NCBI GenBank assembly: GCA_028829895.1
Contig: CM054181.1
Span: forward strand, 64,657,259 to 64,721,258
Direction: 5' to 3'
Source of the DNA: Sinotaia quadrata
Lineage: Eukaryota; Mollusca; Gastropoda; Architaenioglossa; Viviparidae
Length of the DNA: 64,000 nt
Below, piece by piece: positions 23,942 to 33,926 of this stretch (its first letter is position 1; each line of letters starts with the position of its first letter). A program made the translations under genes and the position numbers. A model generated the notes under the pieces. The model saw nothing but the letters and a program-made list of their open reading frames with translations. It was not told where the DNA came from and searched no databases.

Positions 23942-24260
23942 TAGGGCTGCCCATTTTAATGATTAATCTTCCGATTAATCGCTAAGAAATTTTAGTGATT
24001 AATTTATTTCATGACGATTAAATTTCAGCCAATTTTCATCCTTACTTACTGAAGCAATGCTTATATTTAGTTGCACTGGAAGTTTTATTTGTTATTATTT
24101 TTTTACTGCCAAAATGGCCGATTCTAAGATGAAAGATTATAAACCGGTTAAAGGTAAATTGCGTGACCATTTTGGTTTTAAAGTAGACGATAACAACAAA
24201 GTTATTAATGGTGAGAAGGTATAGTTTTAGTTGTTTTTTTTAATTTATTAATCAATCGTT
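23942..24260 (+). mobile_element. 5' end of a hAT (ZBED-type) DNA transposon
   Basis: It begins TAGGGCTGCCCATTTTAATG, like the terminal inverted repeats of many animal hAT elements (a GGGCTG core). GATTAATC and GATTAATCG words follow within the subterminal region, as in the ZBED5-like group. A short leader leads to an ATG at 24114 that opens a BED-finger-like frame. The element stops before the transposase body and no partner terminal repeat is seen downstream, so it is truncated. It sits at the right edge of a minisatellite. Confidence 0.6.
24114..24224 (+). CDS. N-terminus of a BED-finger transposase, truncated
   Basis: A 36-residue frame with a good start context (AAAATGG), too short for most ORF finders. 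It begins MADSKMKDYKPVKGKLRDHF, and DHFGFK is typical of the aromatic-Gly-Phe part that precedes the zinc-binding Cys-x-x-Cys of BED fingers (DNA-binding domain of hAT transposases). The stop TAG at 24222 comes where the first Cys pair would be expected, so it cannot make a working finger. Confidence 0.5.
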   Translation: MADSKMKDYKPVKGKLRDHFGFKVDDNNKVINGEKV

Positions 24261-24282
24261 CATTGCAGACAAATCTGCAATG
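24261..24282. other. perfect 9-bp inverted repeat (hairpin)
   Basis: CATTGCAGA, loop CAAA, TCTGCAATG. It lies between the hAT fragment and the GATA microsatellite. No U-run follows, and its function is unknown. Confidence 0.6.
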
Positions 24283-24283
24283 T

Positions 24284-24480
24284 CACAGATAGATAGATAG
24301 ATAGACAGATCGATCGATAGATAGGCAGACAAACAGACAGACACATAAGTAGATAGATATATTGATAGTCAGATCGATCGATAGACAGACAGACAGACAG
24401 ATAGATAGGTAGATAGATAAATAAAAATATATATATAATATAGATAGATGGATAGACAGACAGACAGACAGACAGATGTG
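24284..24480. repeat. GATA/GACA/GATC microsatellite
   Basis: Impure tetranucleotide repetition (GATAGATA, GACAGACA, GATCGATC) over about 195 bp. The Ser/Tyr/Leu-rich minus-strand frame is an artefact. Confidence 0.95.
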
Positions 24481-24652
24481 GATATTTTACAGCAGACTGA
24501 GAGATACATAAACAAAAAGAAATAAAATATATTGGTTTTCTTGTGGGCTTACACGTACATTTTATCCTTTTAGTATTTAAGCACATGTAACTGCAAGAAG
24601 ACTACCGCCCTTCCTGCGTACGGTTTTGTCATTCATTACAATCCCCTTCAGT

Positions 24653-24880
24653 GTCTTGTATGACTCTTTGGAATACGTAAAATGCTTGAAATATGACCAA
24701 TTTGTGTTTTCATGAAATGTCATGGACAGGGAGTTTACTACTATTCCTATAAACGTGTTAGTATGTCTTGTATGACTCTTTGGAATACGTAAAATGCTTG
24801 AAATATGACCAATTTGTGTTTTCATGAAATGTCATGGACAAGGAGTTTACTACTATTCCTATAAACGTGTTAGTATGTCT
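24653..24880. repeat. 112-bp tandem duplication
   Basis: GTCTTGTATGACTCTTTGG occurs at 24653 and 24765. The two copies are almost identical and the second ends in a diverged GTCTCGTA, so the duplication is recent. Confidence 0.95.
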
Positions 24881-25479
24881 CGTAAGATTAAGTCAGAGGT
24901 GAAGGGATGAATGATCAATAGATTATTATTTATGAAATAATGAAAACATTAAATAATAATTATCAGACAATAATAATTTTATAAAAGCTCTAAGCACTTC
25001 AGAACAATTATAGATAAAATACACAAGGATTTTATACAAATTATTAAATACATAAAGAAAGGAAAGTTACTATTTTTAGCAGCACAAAATGAATCCAAAT
25101 ACACAGTAACACATTAGAGCAAGAAAAAACGGTAGACTTTGAATTTTCAATTTTGCAGTTTGAAAAGACAATAATGCAGACGACACCGCTATTCTTGATG
25201 ATAAATATATCTTGAAAATGAGCAAGAGCTCTATGTTTCTCAACTCAGAAGAAAGCAAATTCCAGACAGAAGATTATCCCTGACAACAAGAGAAGGTTGA
25301 TCGCACGACTTGGACTTTGCTTTCGGAATGTTGGAAATGAGTGAGTCTGATGAAGAGCCCAAGCTTCTAGCAGAAGTATACGCATGGACTGGAACCAGAC
25401 AGAGAAGTATAGCAAAGGAAAGAGATTCAGTGTTGTTTTCGGCTGAGAATATGTAGTCAGTGAAGACTGTGAAAAGAGG
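24881..25479. other. AT-rich intergenic
   Basis: No gene is recognised. Part of it forms the C-terminal end of the long minus-strand frame that crosses the adjacent 24-bp array. Confidence 0.5.
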
Positions 25480-26290
25480 GGTGAAGACTGGACAGGTAAC
25501 CAGTGAAGACTGTGGACAGGTAGCCAGTGAAAACTGTGGACGGGGGTAGCCAATAAAGACTGTGGACAGGTAGTCAGTGAAGACTGTGGACAGGTAGCAG
25601 TGAATACTATGGAGTATGGACAGATAGTCAGTGAAGACTGTGGACAGGTGGCCAGTGAAGACGGTGGACGGGCAGCCAGTAAAGACTGTGAACAGGTAGC
25701 CAGTGAAGACGGTAGATGGATAGCCAGTAAAGACGGTGGACGGGTAGCCAGTGAAGACTGGACGGGTAGCCAGTAAAGACGGTGGACGGGTAGCCAGTGA
25801 AGACGGTAGATGGATAGCCAGTAAAGACGGTGGACGGGTAGCCAGTTAAGACGGTAGATGGATAGCCAGTAAAGACGGTGGACGGGTAGCCAGTGAAGAC
25901 GGTGGACGGGTAGCCAGTAAAGACGGTGGACGGGTAGCCAGTTAAGACGGTAGATGGATAGCCAGTAAAGACTGTGAACAGGTAGCCAGTGAAGACGGTA
26001 GATGGATAGCCAGTAAAGACGGTGGACGGGTAGCCAGTGAAGACTGTGGACGGGTAGCCAGTAAAGACGGTGGACGGGTAGCCAGTGAAGACGGTGGACG
26101 GGTAGCCAGTAAAGACGGTGGACGGGTAGCCAGTTAAGACGGTAGATGGATAGCCAGTAAAGACTGTGAACAGGTAGCCAGTAAAGACTGTGAACAGGTA
26201 GCCAGTAAAGACTGTGAACAGGTAGCCAGTGAAGACTGTGGACGGGTAGCCAGTAAAGACGGTGGACGAGTAGCAAGTGACGACGGTGGA
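25480..26290. repeat. 24-bp minisatellite, over 30 copies
   Basis: The unit is GTAGCCAGTGAAGACGGTGG plus ACGG, with variants GTGAACAG and GTAGATGG. Twenty-four is a multiple of three, so the minus strand reads as octapeptides (LPVHSLYW in one phase, FTGYPSTV in another). The 361- and 225-residue frames result from this. Variant units occur in ordered blocks, suggesting higher-order duplication of several units at once. Confidence 0.96.
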
Positions 26291-26904
26291 GAAGTGGAGA
26301 GACATGATCGGTTCCTGGTGGTCTGTTCAACCGTTAGAAGGCTCTTCATAAGATACAATGGTAAAAACAACAAAGTGTCGTTCATCCAGAATAGTTTAAA
26401 ACAAATAACAATAAGCAGAAAACAAGGTTTCTGTTGGTTTACCCAATTTCGACCAAAAACAAAACCCCATATGGACAGTGTCTTGCGCAAAACAAGAGTT
26501 GAGAGCACTGAGATGCCTGGGTTAATAAGCACAAAACAGGCGGATGCTTTATCGCAAACCCCGACGTCTGCCATCCCCCCCCCCTTCCGGGTGATTGGAC
26601 GGAAGGTGGTAATTGCCAAGCTTGAAGTTTAAGGTTTTGGAGGTAATGATTAGCTTGCTTAACTCTTTCTGTATTGAACTGGTATCAGGATTATAACGTC
26701 ACTTTGGACGAGTATCGAAAGTGAAATGGAGAACCAACTTGGAGTGCGTATCTTCCCATGCGCTCGGCATCTCACAGTTATCTCCCATATTACCAGGGTA
26801 ATTATTAAATGAGTTATCAATTTCTACTTGGCCTATATTAAATTAAATTAAGTAATTAATCTGCACGGCTTTCTTTGCTGAATATTGGTGTGCCAATAAC
26901 CCAA
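26291..26904. other. intergenic, overlapping frames on both strands
   Basis: A 112-codon plus frame (26294-26632) and a 161-codon minus frame (26134-26619, partly in the 24-bp array) overlap. Neither shows a recognisable domain. They may lie in an unrecognised dispersed repeat. Confidence 0.4.
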
Positions 26905-27131
26905 CTCTACAAACCACCGAATGTTTGTTGCTATGGTTACTACGAAATCTCCATTAACTTTGTCATGATGTTTGTTGGTATGGTACTTTGAAATCTCTAT
27001 CAACTTAGCCATGATGTATTTTGGTTTGATACTATGAAACTCCTAGTAAACGTGGTCTTGATGTTTGTTGGTGATTTACTAGAAATACAACAGAGTTTTA
27101 GTGAGCCCCATGATGTTTGTTGCTATGGTAC
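26905..27131. repeat. ~45-bp minisatellite, left part
   Basis: Degenerate copies of a unit with GATGTTTGTTGCTATGGTAC. It continues at 28106 after an insertion; GTAC at 27128-27131 is the last base group before the inserted element. Confidence 0.88.
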
Positions 27132-28105
27132 TTTTGTTTGCTCCTAAAATCATATTTTGCAGTGAACAAGCAGCCTTTCCAGTGGCCTATTTTTGTGTTG
27201 TTTGAGTCTACTGTTTCATTGGCTGTGGGCCACTTGACCGGGAAAATATGGGAATCATCTGCCACGGTGTAAGTGTAAGGAGAATACACTACACTCTATT
27301 TGATGTATGGTGGCAAAGTATGCACACTGAGAAAATTTCTGGAACGGAAGTACTAGACATTACCTAAATTATTGTTCTGCTTGAACGAACTGGTACAGCG
27401 GAAAAACCCAGGTTGACTTCAAGAGAACATAGGGCGAATCTGTTTCAACATGAGATGGGAAACACGTGGAAATTGAAACTGAACTATAATTTGTGTCATT
27501 ATTACAAAAAGGTGGAAAAGACTGTTGACACCACATCTAAACAAGGCCAAGTAAAAGCTATTATTTGAATATCTTTAATAACTCCATTTCCATACTCTGA
27601 TAAGAATTATTTTGTGATTTGTGTTGACTTTATTGTTGAATTGTATTTGGAGATAGACTGCATACAACAAAAATTATTTGAACCTGGGTTCGTGGAAATA
27701 TTGATATCACATAATCTATTTAATTTTATTTGCCTTTTGTATATTTGAATGCTGATTTAATAATTGTTTTTGTTAAATTTATTGATCTTCATATGCATAT
27801 TGATAATCTTATGTTGGAGAAGAAAGTGGGTGGATAGGGGCTTGCTAAAGACGGATTTGTCTTCTTTAGTAAGACGTTTTCCACATACGGAACATTGTGT
27901 TACAGTAAATATTCATCTTTAATGATGTGAAAGAGAGAAAACATTTACACCGTCCGTATATCCGCTAAGTGAGAGAAACGAGTGTTGTCTGCTGGAGTTT
28001 GATTAATATAAATGTAAATTAAGATTCTCATCACCTGTAATTAGTTATGAAAGATTAATTACTACTACTAATAATGATAATTTTTATTTAGTGGCATTGG
28101 TGTCA
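27132..28105 (+). mobile_element. LTR-like interspersed repeat, copy 3 (long form, 974 bp)
   Basis: It is inserted into a 45-bp minisatellite: the unit's GGTAC is followed by the element, and GTAC (28106-28109) then resumes the unit as GTACTAGAAGTAAC. This gives a 4-bp target duplication GTAC and fixes both ends. It begins TTTTGTTTGCTCC (TGTGTTTGTTACC in copy 4) and ends GGCATTGGTGTCA. It shares with copy 4 a block with CAGTGAACAAGCAGCCTTTC near 27162, TTGATGTATGGTGGCAAAGT near 27300 and the 3' 350 bp common to all copies. It has no open frame of note. It fits a solo LTR. Confidence 0.75.
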
Positions 28106-28835
28106 GTACTAGAAGTAACTCACAGATTTTGTGTGACTCATGATGTTTGTTGCCAAGGTAATAGAAATAACACTCTGTGTGCCCCAAGATGTTTGCTGCT
28201 GTGGTACTAGGAATAACACTCTCTGAGCTCCATGATTTTTGTGACTATGGTACTAGAAATAAACACAGTTTCTGTAAGCCCTATTATGGTTCTGCTATGG
28301 TATTAGAAATAACATTTTTTGTGAGGCCCAAGATGTTTGTTGCTATGGTACTAGAAATAACACTCTGGAGTCCCAAGATGTTTGTTGAATGGTACTAGAA
28401 ATAACACACATGTTTTGTGAGGTACATGATGTTTGTTGCTGTGGAACTAGAAATATCAATCTGTGAGTCCCAAGATGTTTGTTGCTATGGTACTCGGAAC
28501 AACACACAGTTAATTTTTAGTCCCATGATGTTTGTTGGTTCGGTACTAGAAATAAATCATATCTTCGTTAATCCCACGATGTTTGTTGCTATGGTACTAA
28601 GAAAACCATCGAGTCTCTATGAATCCCTATTGTATGTTGCCATGGTATTAGACCCACACACACACACACACACAATTTTCGTGCACCCTATGAACTCCAT
28701 GACATTTGTTAGTATGGTACACAATGTTTATGTCTCCACACCCAGCCTCCGCGAAACCGTGCCGTTTGTTGCTAGCAATATCATCCACCCTCTGTGAACC
28801 AGATGATAATTGTTGGTATGATATTAGTCCTAACA
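28106..28835. repeat. ~45-bp minisatellite, right part
   Basis: About sixteen degenerate copies of GATGTTTGTTGCTATGGTAC plus TAGAAATAACAC and a variable C-rich end (start-to-start 28142, 28188, 28233). A short CA tract lies at 28652-28672. Confidence 0.92.
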
Positions 28836-28841
28836 TCCATA

Positions 28842-29150
28842 GCTAAATCTAACCACTATGAACCTAATGACGCTTGTTGGTATGGTTCTAGTCCTAACAT
28901 ACATTGCAGACAATAGCCAAATCTAACCACTATGAACCTAATGACACTTGCTGGTATGGTTTTAGTCCTAACATCCATTGCAGACAATAGCTAAATCTAA
29001 CCACTATGAACCCAATGACGCTTGTTGGTATGGTTTTAGTCCTAACATCCATTGCAGACAATAGCTAAATCGAACCACTATGAACCCAATGACACTTGTT
29101 GGTATGGTTTTAGTCCTAACATCCATTGCAGACAATAGCTAAATCTAACC
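28842..29150. repeat. 74-bp minisatellite, four copies plus a partial
   Basis: GCTAAATCTAACCACTATGA begins at 28842, 28916, 28990, 29064 and 29138. It includes the GTTGGTATGGTTTTAGTCC segment, which resembles the neighbouring 45-bp unit, so it may derive from it. Confidence 0.95.
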
Positions 29151-29159
29151 ACATTGAAA

Positions 29160-29640
29160 GTATCTAAGACTCTAAGTAAACCCCATTGCGACTGTATGTG
29201 TAATAGCAGATTATTAATTTACCTTCTTGCTATTTTTTTTGTCAACCCCATCACGGTTGTGCGTGATGAACCATAGCAAAAAGGTTACGACCCAGTCTCT
29301 TTTAACCACATCACCGTTAGCCGAGTAACACATAGCAACAACTAATAACATTCAGTTTTGCTTTAACCCCATCACCGTTGCCCGAGGGGAATATGGCAAA
29401 ATATTAACATCGAGCGTCTATTAACTACATCACCGTTAACAGCTTGGCAACAACTAATAACATCCAGTATTATGTTAACCCCATCATGGTTGTCTAAGTG
29501 GCGCTCGGAGAGTCAGAATTATTTTCCTGTTAACCCATCGCGGGCTTCTGAGAAGTACGTGACAAAGTAATAACTTCCAGACTCTGTTAACCCCATCACA
29601 CGATGTCAGAGTGGTACCCGAAAAGTAACACCCAATCTCA
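29160..29640. repeat. degenerate ~60-bp repeats (TTAACCCCATCAC)
   Basis: TTAACCCCATCACCGTTG or similar recurs about eight times at roughly 50-75 bp spacing, with CATAGCAACAACTAATAACA words between. It is strongly diverged. Confidence 0.75.
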
Positions 29641-30408
29641 GAGAATTGACCTCATTAGCACGTACTGATGGCATACACAGCTGCAGATGCATGACAGTCC
29701 ACAGTAAACTAGATCCATGGAACCTTTCAAGATTCAATTTAGCGACAAAAATAGCTGCAGTCCAAACACACCTACACGTCGATAATCGATTGACTAATCG
29801 ACCAAGGCGGTTTCTTTTCTTCCCCCCCCCCCCAATGATATCAGTCTTCGAAGCTAAAATTACATTTTTAACAACCTCTCATCCCACTCTTATCCCTCAT
29901 GTGTCGGACATGCTCTATTCTACACTACGTAGAGAAAATTTGTCACCATTTAAGTTTCTGTCATTAATTTCTTTAAATGAACTCACAATTAAACAAACAA
30001 TTAAGGAGACAAAAAGAGAGCAGATAACGGTCTAACAGCAACACAATGCCAATCGAAACGAAAGCAGACGAGACTTAACCCATGTTACGGATTGAAACCT
30101 TGTTGAGGGCAGAGTTGGAGATGGGAGTAGGGGTGAGGTGTGTGTGGTGTGGGGGACGGCGGTGCTCGACAAACTGTCACTTCTTGAAACGCTTTTGAGC
30201 GGCAAGTCAGCGGGTGCTGATTGTGTTAGCAGGACACATTGATTGTATTTAGTTCCCATACATGTATCCTTCCGTCTGTGGGCCGATGTTGTGCTTTATG
30301 CGTGTGCTATGTAGTTTATGTATATCTTGATCTCTCTGTGTGGAGATGAGGGCGACCGGACCATACTTCCGGTCCAGTACAGAGTACATTTTTGTATATA
30401 TATACAAG
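29641..30408. other. intergenic, nothing recognised
   Basis: A poly-C run lies at about 29823-29833. The 129-codon frame 29646-30035 and the minus frame 30032-30259 have no motif. Confidence 0.5.
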
Positions 30409-30457
<49 letters not shown>

Positions 30458-30458
30458 A
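30409..30458. repeat. compound (CT)n(CA)n microsatellite
   Basis: CT repeats switch to CA repeats at about 30433. Confidence 0.97.
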
Positions 30459-30780
30459 ATCACAAACGCGCATATCTAAAGATAGACTCATATAGATAGA
30501 TACACATATATGCAAACACACGAATACATATATTCATATACTCACAAAACAGGCACACAATTCACCCGACATATGAACAGATGCCACATGCACATCGGAG
30601 CACAAGGACACATTGACACGGAGACACATAGAGAAGCATACACACACAAAGGAAAAAGATTTGTGCAAAACAAAAACAAGAAAGAATCGTAAATGAAATA
30701 TATCAATAAACACTAACATTTAGACAAGAGTAATATCCGGAAAATGAGGATTTAATAATAGGAAGACAAGTATCATTCAG

Positions 30781-30781
<1 letters not shown>
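30459..30781. other. CA-rich intergenic
   Basis: Low-complexity CA/ATAC-rich text; the frames at 30510-30719 are its by-products. Confidence 0.5.

Positions 30782-30849
<68 letters not shown>
30782..30849. repeat. compound (GT)n(GA)n microsatellite
   Basis: GT repeats to about 30831, then GA repeats. The order mirrors the CT/CA compound tract 370 bp upstream. Confidence 0.97.
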
Positions 30850-30990
30850 GTTTAAAAGTCTACGCAGATGGCTGGGAGAAATGGACTTTAAAGTCTACAT
30901 ATGGCTGGGATAAACAGATTTCAAAGTCTAAAGATAGCTGAGAGAAACAGGTTTAAAAGTAAATAGATGGCTGGGAGAAACAGGTTTAAA
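30850..30990. repeat. ~37-bp degenerate minisatellite, four copies
   Basis: GGCTGGGAGAAACAGGTTTA plus AAAGTCTA words recur with small length differences. Confidence 0.85.
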
Positions 30991-31095
30991 AGTCTGAACA
31001 GAAAAACACTTCATTGCTACGTGCAGAAGATGCAAAAATCATAAAATCCTCGAAGAATCTTAACTGTCGACTCTGCAAAAGCATGGTTGAATCGA

Positions 31096-31260
31096 AGGAA
31101 TGTATACCATTTGGGTGTCACTTTCTAGCAGGAAACAGAATGTATACTTTTTGGGTGTCACTTTCTAGCTGAAAATAGAATGTATACAATTTGGGTGTCA
31201 CTCTCGAGCAAGAAACAGAATGCATATAATTCGGATGCCACCCTCTCGCTGGAAAAGAAA
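31096..31260. repeat. ~40-bp minisatellite, four copies
   Basis: GAATGTATACCATTTGGGTG and variants begin at 31098, 31139, 31179 and 31219. Confidence 0.92.
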
Positions 31261-31493
31261 TGAAATGACACATTGAAATGGGAAAATCCCCGCCGAATAG
31301 GAGTCTCTATGAGAATCTCGGTTAAAACAAGTGAAGAAGATGCTTGATAGTCAATTAGTGAAACTGCAAGCCTAGTACATGTATAGGGGAGTTAGAACAC
31401 TGTGTGGGAAGGCGTCAATCTTGTTGGCAAAAGGTCAGGGGTCGAGATGAGTTTTGCTCAATGCGATTTTTCTCGATTGATTTCACACCCATC

Positions 31494-31642
31494 TCCTAGT
31501 TCATGTAATGGTGAGCTAAGCGACCACGATTGTAAGTTCTCCTAGCTCATGAATGGTGAGCTAAGCGACCACGATTGTAAGTTCTCCTAACTCATGAATG
31601 GTGAGCTAAGCGATCACGATTGTAAGTTCTTAAAGCTCATGC
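31494..31642. repeat. 45-bp minisatellite, three copies
   Basis: GTGAGCTAAGCGACCACGAT occurs at 31511, 31556 and (with GATC) 31601. Copies are nearly identical. Confidence 0.95.
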
Positions 31643-32590
31643 AAAAAAAAAATTAGGTCAAGTAATACACACGATAATGACGATGGTGATAATAATGATA
31701 ATATTGACGTTTGGCTTAGTATGGCATGCACTTCGTATCTGGAAAAAATGTTTCAGAAATGGTTTAATTCTCTGTCAAGCAGTTCCCAGTTAGAACAATA
31801 GTTCCATAAGAATACGATTGATGCAGAAGTAATAATTTTGAATATAAAAATAATCAGGCGAAACCGACATGCTTCTCCCCATAAGCTCGACCAGCAAATA
31901 ATTTACGTTCCCGTAATTCTTATGTTATTTAAATAAATGAATGACGCGAAATACGCAAATACTCTTTGAAGTCGATGGTTCCTAAAAGGTCGTATTTTCC
32001 TCTTACGACGTAAGTTTGTCACCGAGGCAACAAGGGGAGTAAGCCTAATCGAGGGCGTCCCAATTGTCGGTCCCTGAGCGAATCGGACTACTTCTCGAGA
32101 ATGATTACACATCACGCAAATTAAACATGAGCTTACATATGAGCCAGACACGAACGAGATGATGTTGGCAGGTGGACAGTATGCACTGTAAACAGTTCTA
32201 ACACATAATCGTTAAATATCAACACACAGGAAAATTCTTGTTTGATCACAATTAAGAGAAATTCCCTAATGAGACGGGGTAGAATACGCAATATATACAG
32301 CATTGATGATTTTGCAGAACAAAAGAGAAATTGCATCTGTGCTTTCGGGTTAACTTTGCAAGTAAACATTTTTGCTCTAATTGAAAATATCTTTAGTAAT
32401 GACGTCAAACTGTCTTAATCTCTTTTCATGTTGCATTTACATGATAGATTTAAAAACAAGTGACGTCAGTAATTCTAGTTGTGCTCACCAAATATCTTCG
32501 AGTGAGAGTTAACTTTTTCTTTGAAGTTGGTGAGGGGCAGTACATAAGGTCTGTTGTGAGAATATGAAAGAATTACGAATATAAATAAAA
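31643..32590. other. intergenic with a pair of CRE palindromes
   Basis: No gene is recognised; the minus frames at 31903-32408 lack motifs. The two TGACGTCA octamers are listed separately. Confidence 0.45.
32400..32468. promoter_or_regulatory. two perfect CRE-type octamers 61 bp apart
   Basis: TGACGTCA at 32400-32407 and at 32461-32468. This is the full palindrome bound by CREB/ATF bZIP proteins. No TATA box or start region could be tied to them, so a regulatory role is inference only. Confidence 0.3.
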
Positions 32591-32905
32591 ATAATAAAAC
32601 AGCATCAGCAAGAACACCAGCAGCAGCAACAACTGTTACTACAACCACCAACAAATGATGAAGAAAAAGACCTGTGCTGAATCTCTCCAGACGACAATGA
32701 ACAAACTATCAACAGTGCTGGTGGTGCCCTTTTAACCATCCCTGATATACACGTTAAGACCTAGACCACCACCTTGGAGAGACAACAACCAGCCCAGGGA
32801 GTAGACTGAGACAAACAGCAACAAAAAAACACCTAGAACAATAACAGGAAAAAGAGCAGGGAGTACCAGTAATGCCAACGTCGTCGGCAGGTGTGTGTGT
32901 GTGTG

Positions 32906-32943
<38 letters not shown>

Positions 32944-33200
32944 TTGAACATGCCGGGCATGTGTACCTTTTAAGTTAGATTTGGTACGGTACAAGCCTAG
33001 GCTCTGTAATACATCATCAACTGCCTCTTTAGCAGTTTTCAAAGGTTATGAGACACTGCAAAGTGACGAAGATAATAAGGAAAAAGAAATTCATGTTACT
33101 GAAGAAAAGGAAAAGCAAACAACAGTCACAGGAGACAGACAGGGCAAAGCTCAACAGCAGAAGTCAGTTAGAGTCCCACTGCCCACCCACCCCTCAGCCC
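32591..33200 (+). repeat. possible third, poorly preserved unit of the 10-12 kb family
   Basis: It shares with units A and B a CAGCAG/CAACAA-rich start, a CTTTTAACCATCCC word (TTTTAACCACCC in B) and AAGCCTAGGCTCTGTA (CTAGCCTTGGCTCTGTA in B). The 90-codon frame at 32981-33253 is acidic then basic (SDEDNKEKEIHVTEEKEK), resembling the acidic stretch after unit A. A GT microsatellite splits it. The matches are short, so this is tentative. Confidence 0.25.
32891..32941. repeat. (GT)n microsatellite
   Basis: GT repeats with one GC interruption. Confidence 0.97.
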
Positions 33201-33469
33201 CTCGCGAAATCGGCGTAAGCTTGAAGCGCTCCCCGAAAATAGTAAGCCTATAACAACGTTCAGAGAGACAAGAAATGTTTCATGGAGAACGCCTGGGTCT
33301 GGTGATTACATTCAAAGGTTAATATAATTTCCTACTCTTTAATGCATTATCTTAAGTTTAATCATTGCACGTTTCCAGATTTGCGTAATAGAACTAAAAA
33401 AAATATAGCTTAAGATTGTACCTTAACCATAAAAAGAAATGATTAATATGAACTACTAGATGGACTTAT

Positions 33470-33650
33470 CGAACGATTTAATTGACAATAGTGAGCAAAC
33501 CTGAGTTGTAGACAAACTACAGACAACAAGGAACGATTACTTGACAATAGTGAGCAAACGTGAGTTGTAGACAAACTACAGACAACAAGGAACGATTAGT
33601 TGACAATAGTGAGCAAACGTGAGTTGTAGACAAACTACAGACAACAAGGC
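33470..33650. repeat. 59-bp tandem repeat, three copies
   Basis: ACAATAGTGAGCAAAC begins at 33485, 33544 and 33603. Copies are nearly identical and share TAGACAAACTACAGACAACA. Confidence 0.95.
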
Positions 33651-33693
33651 AGCGTATAGTCTATCGTTTTACAAATAAAATGCGCGCTTGCAC

Positions 33694-33866
33694 GCAGGCA
33701 GGCACACACACACAAAGTCACTCACAATCTAACAAACATGCAGGGTAGACTAATTTAGTTACTAATACACACAAACATAAACACACACAGACACACATAC
33801 ATACTCACATGCTGAGTGCACACTTATACTCGTACGCTTTCACAAGCGTGCAAGGCATTTAGTTTC

Positions 33867-33926
<60 letters not shown>
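33694..33926. repeat. CA-rich region with a pure (CA)n tract
   Basis: Impure CACA-rich text with a pure tract at about 33871-33924, ending in CGCGCGCGC. Confidence 0.9.

Noticed and set aside
25245..26330. 361-codon minus frame as a repeat-containing protein gene
   Set aside because: The 24-bp period is divisible by three and stop-poor in two phases at once, so the length is explained by the repeat; the ends have no recognisable domain or signal.
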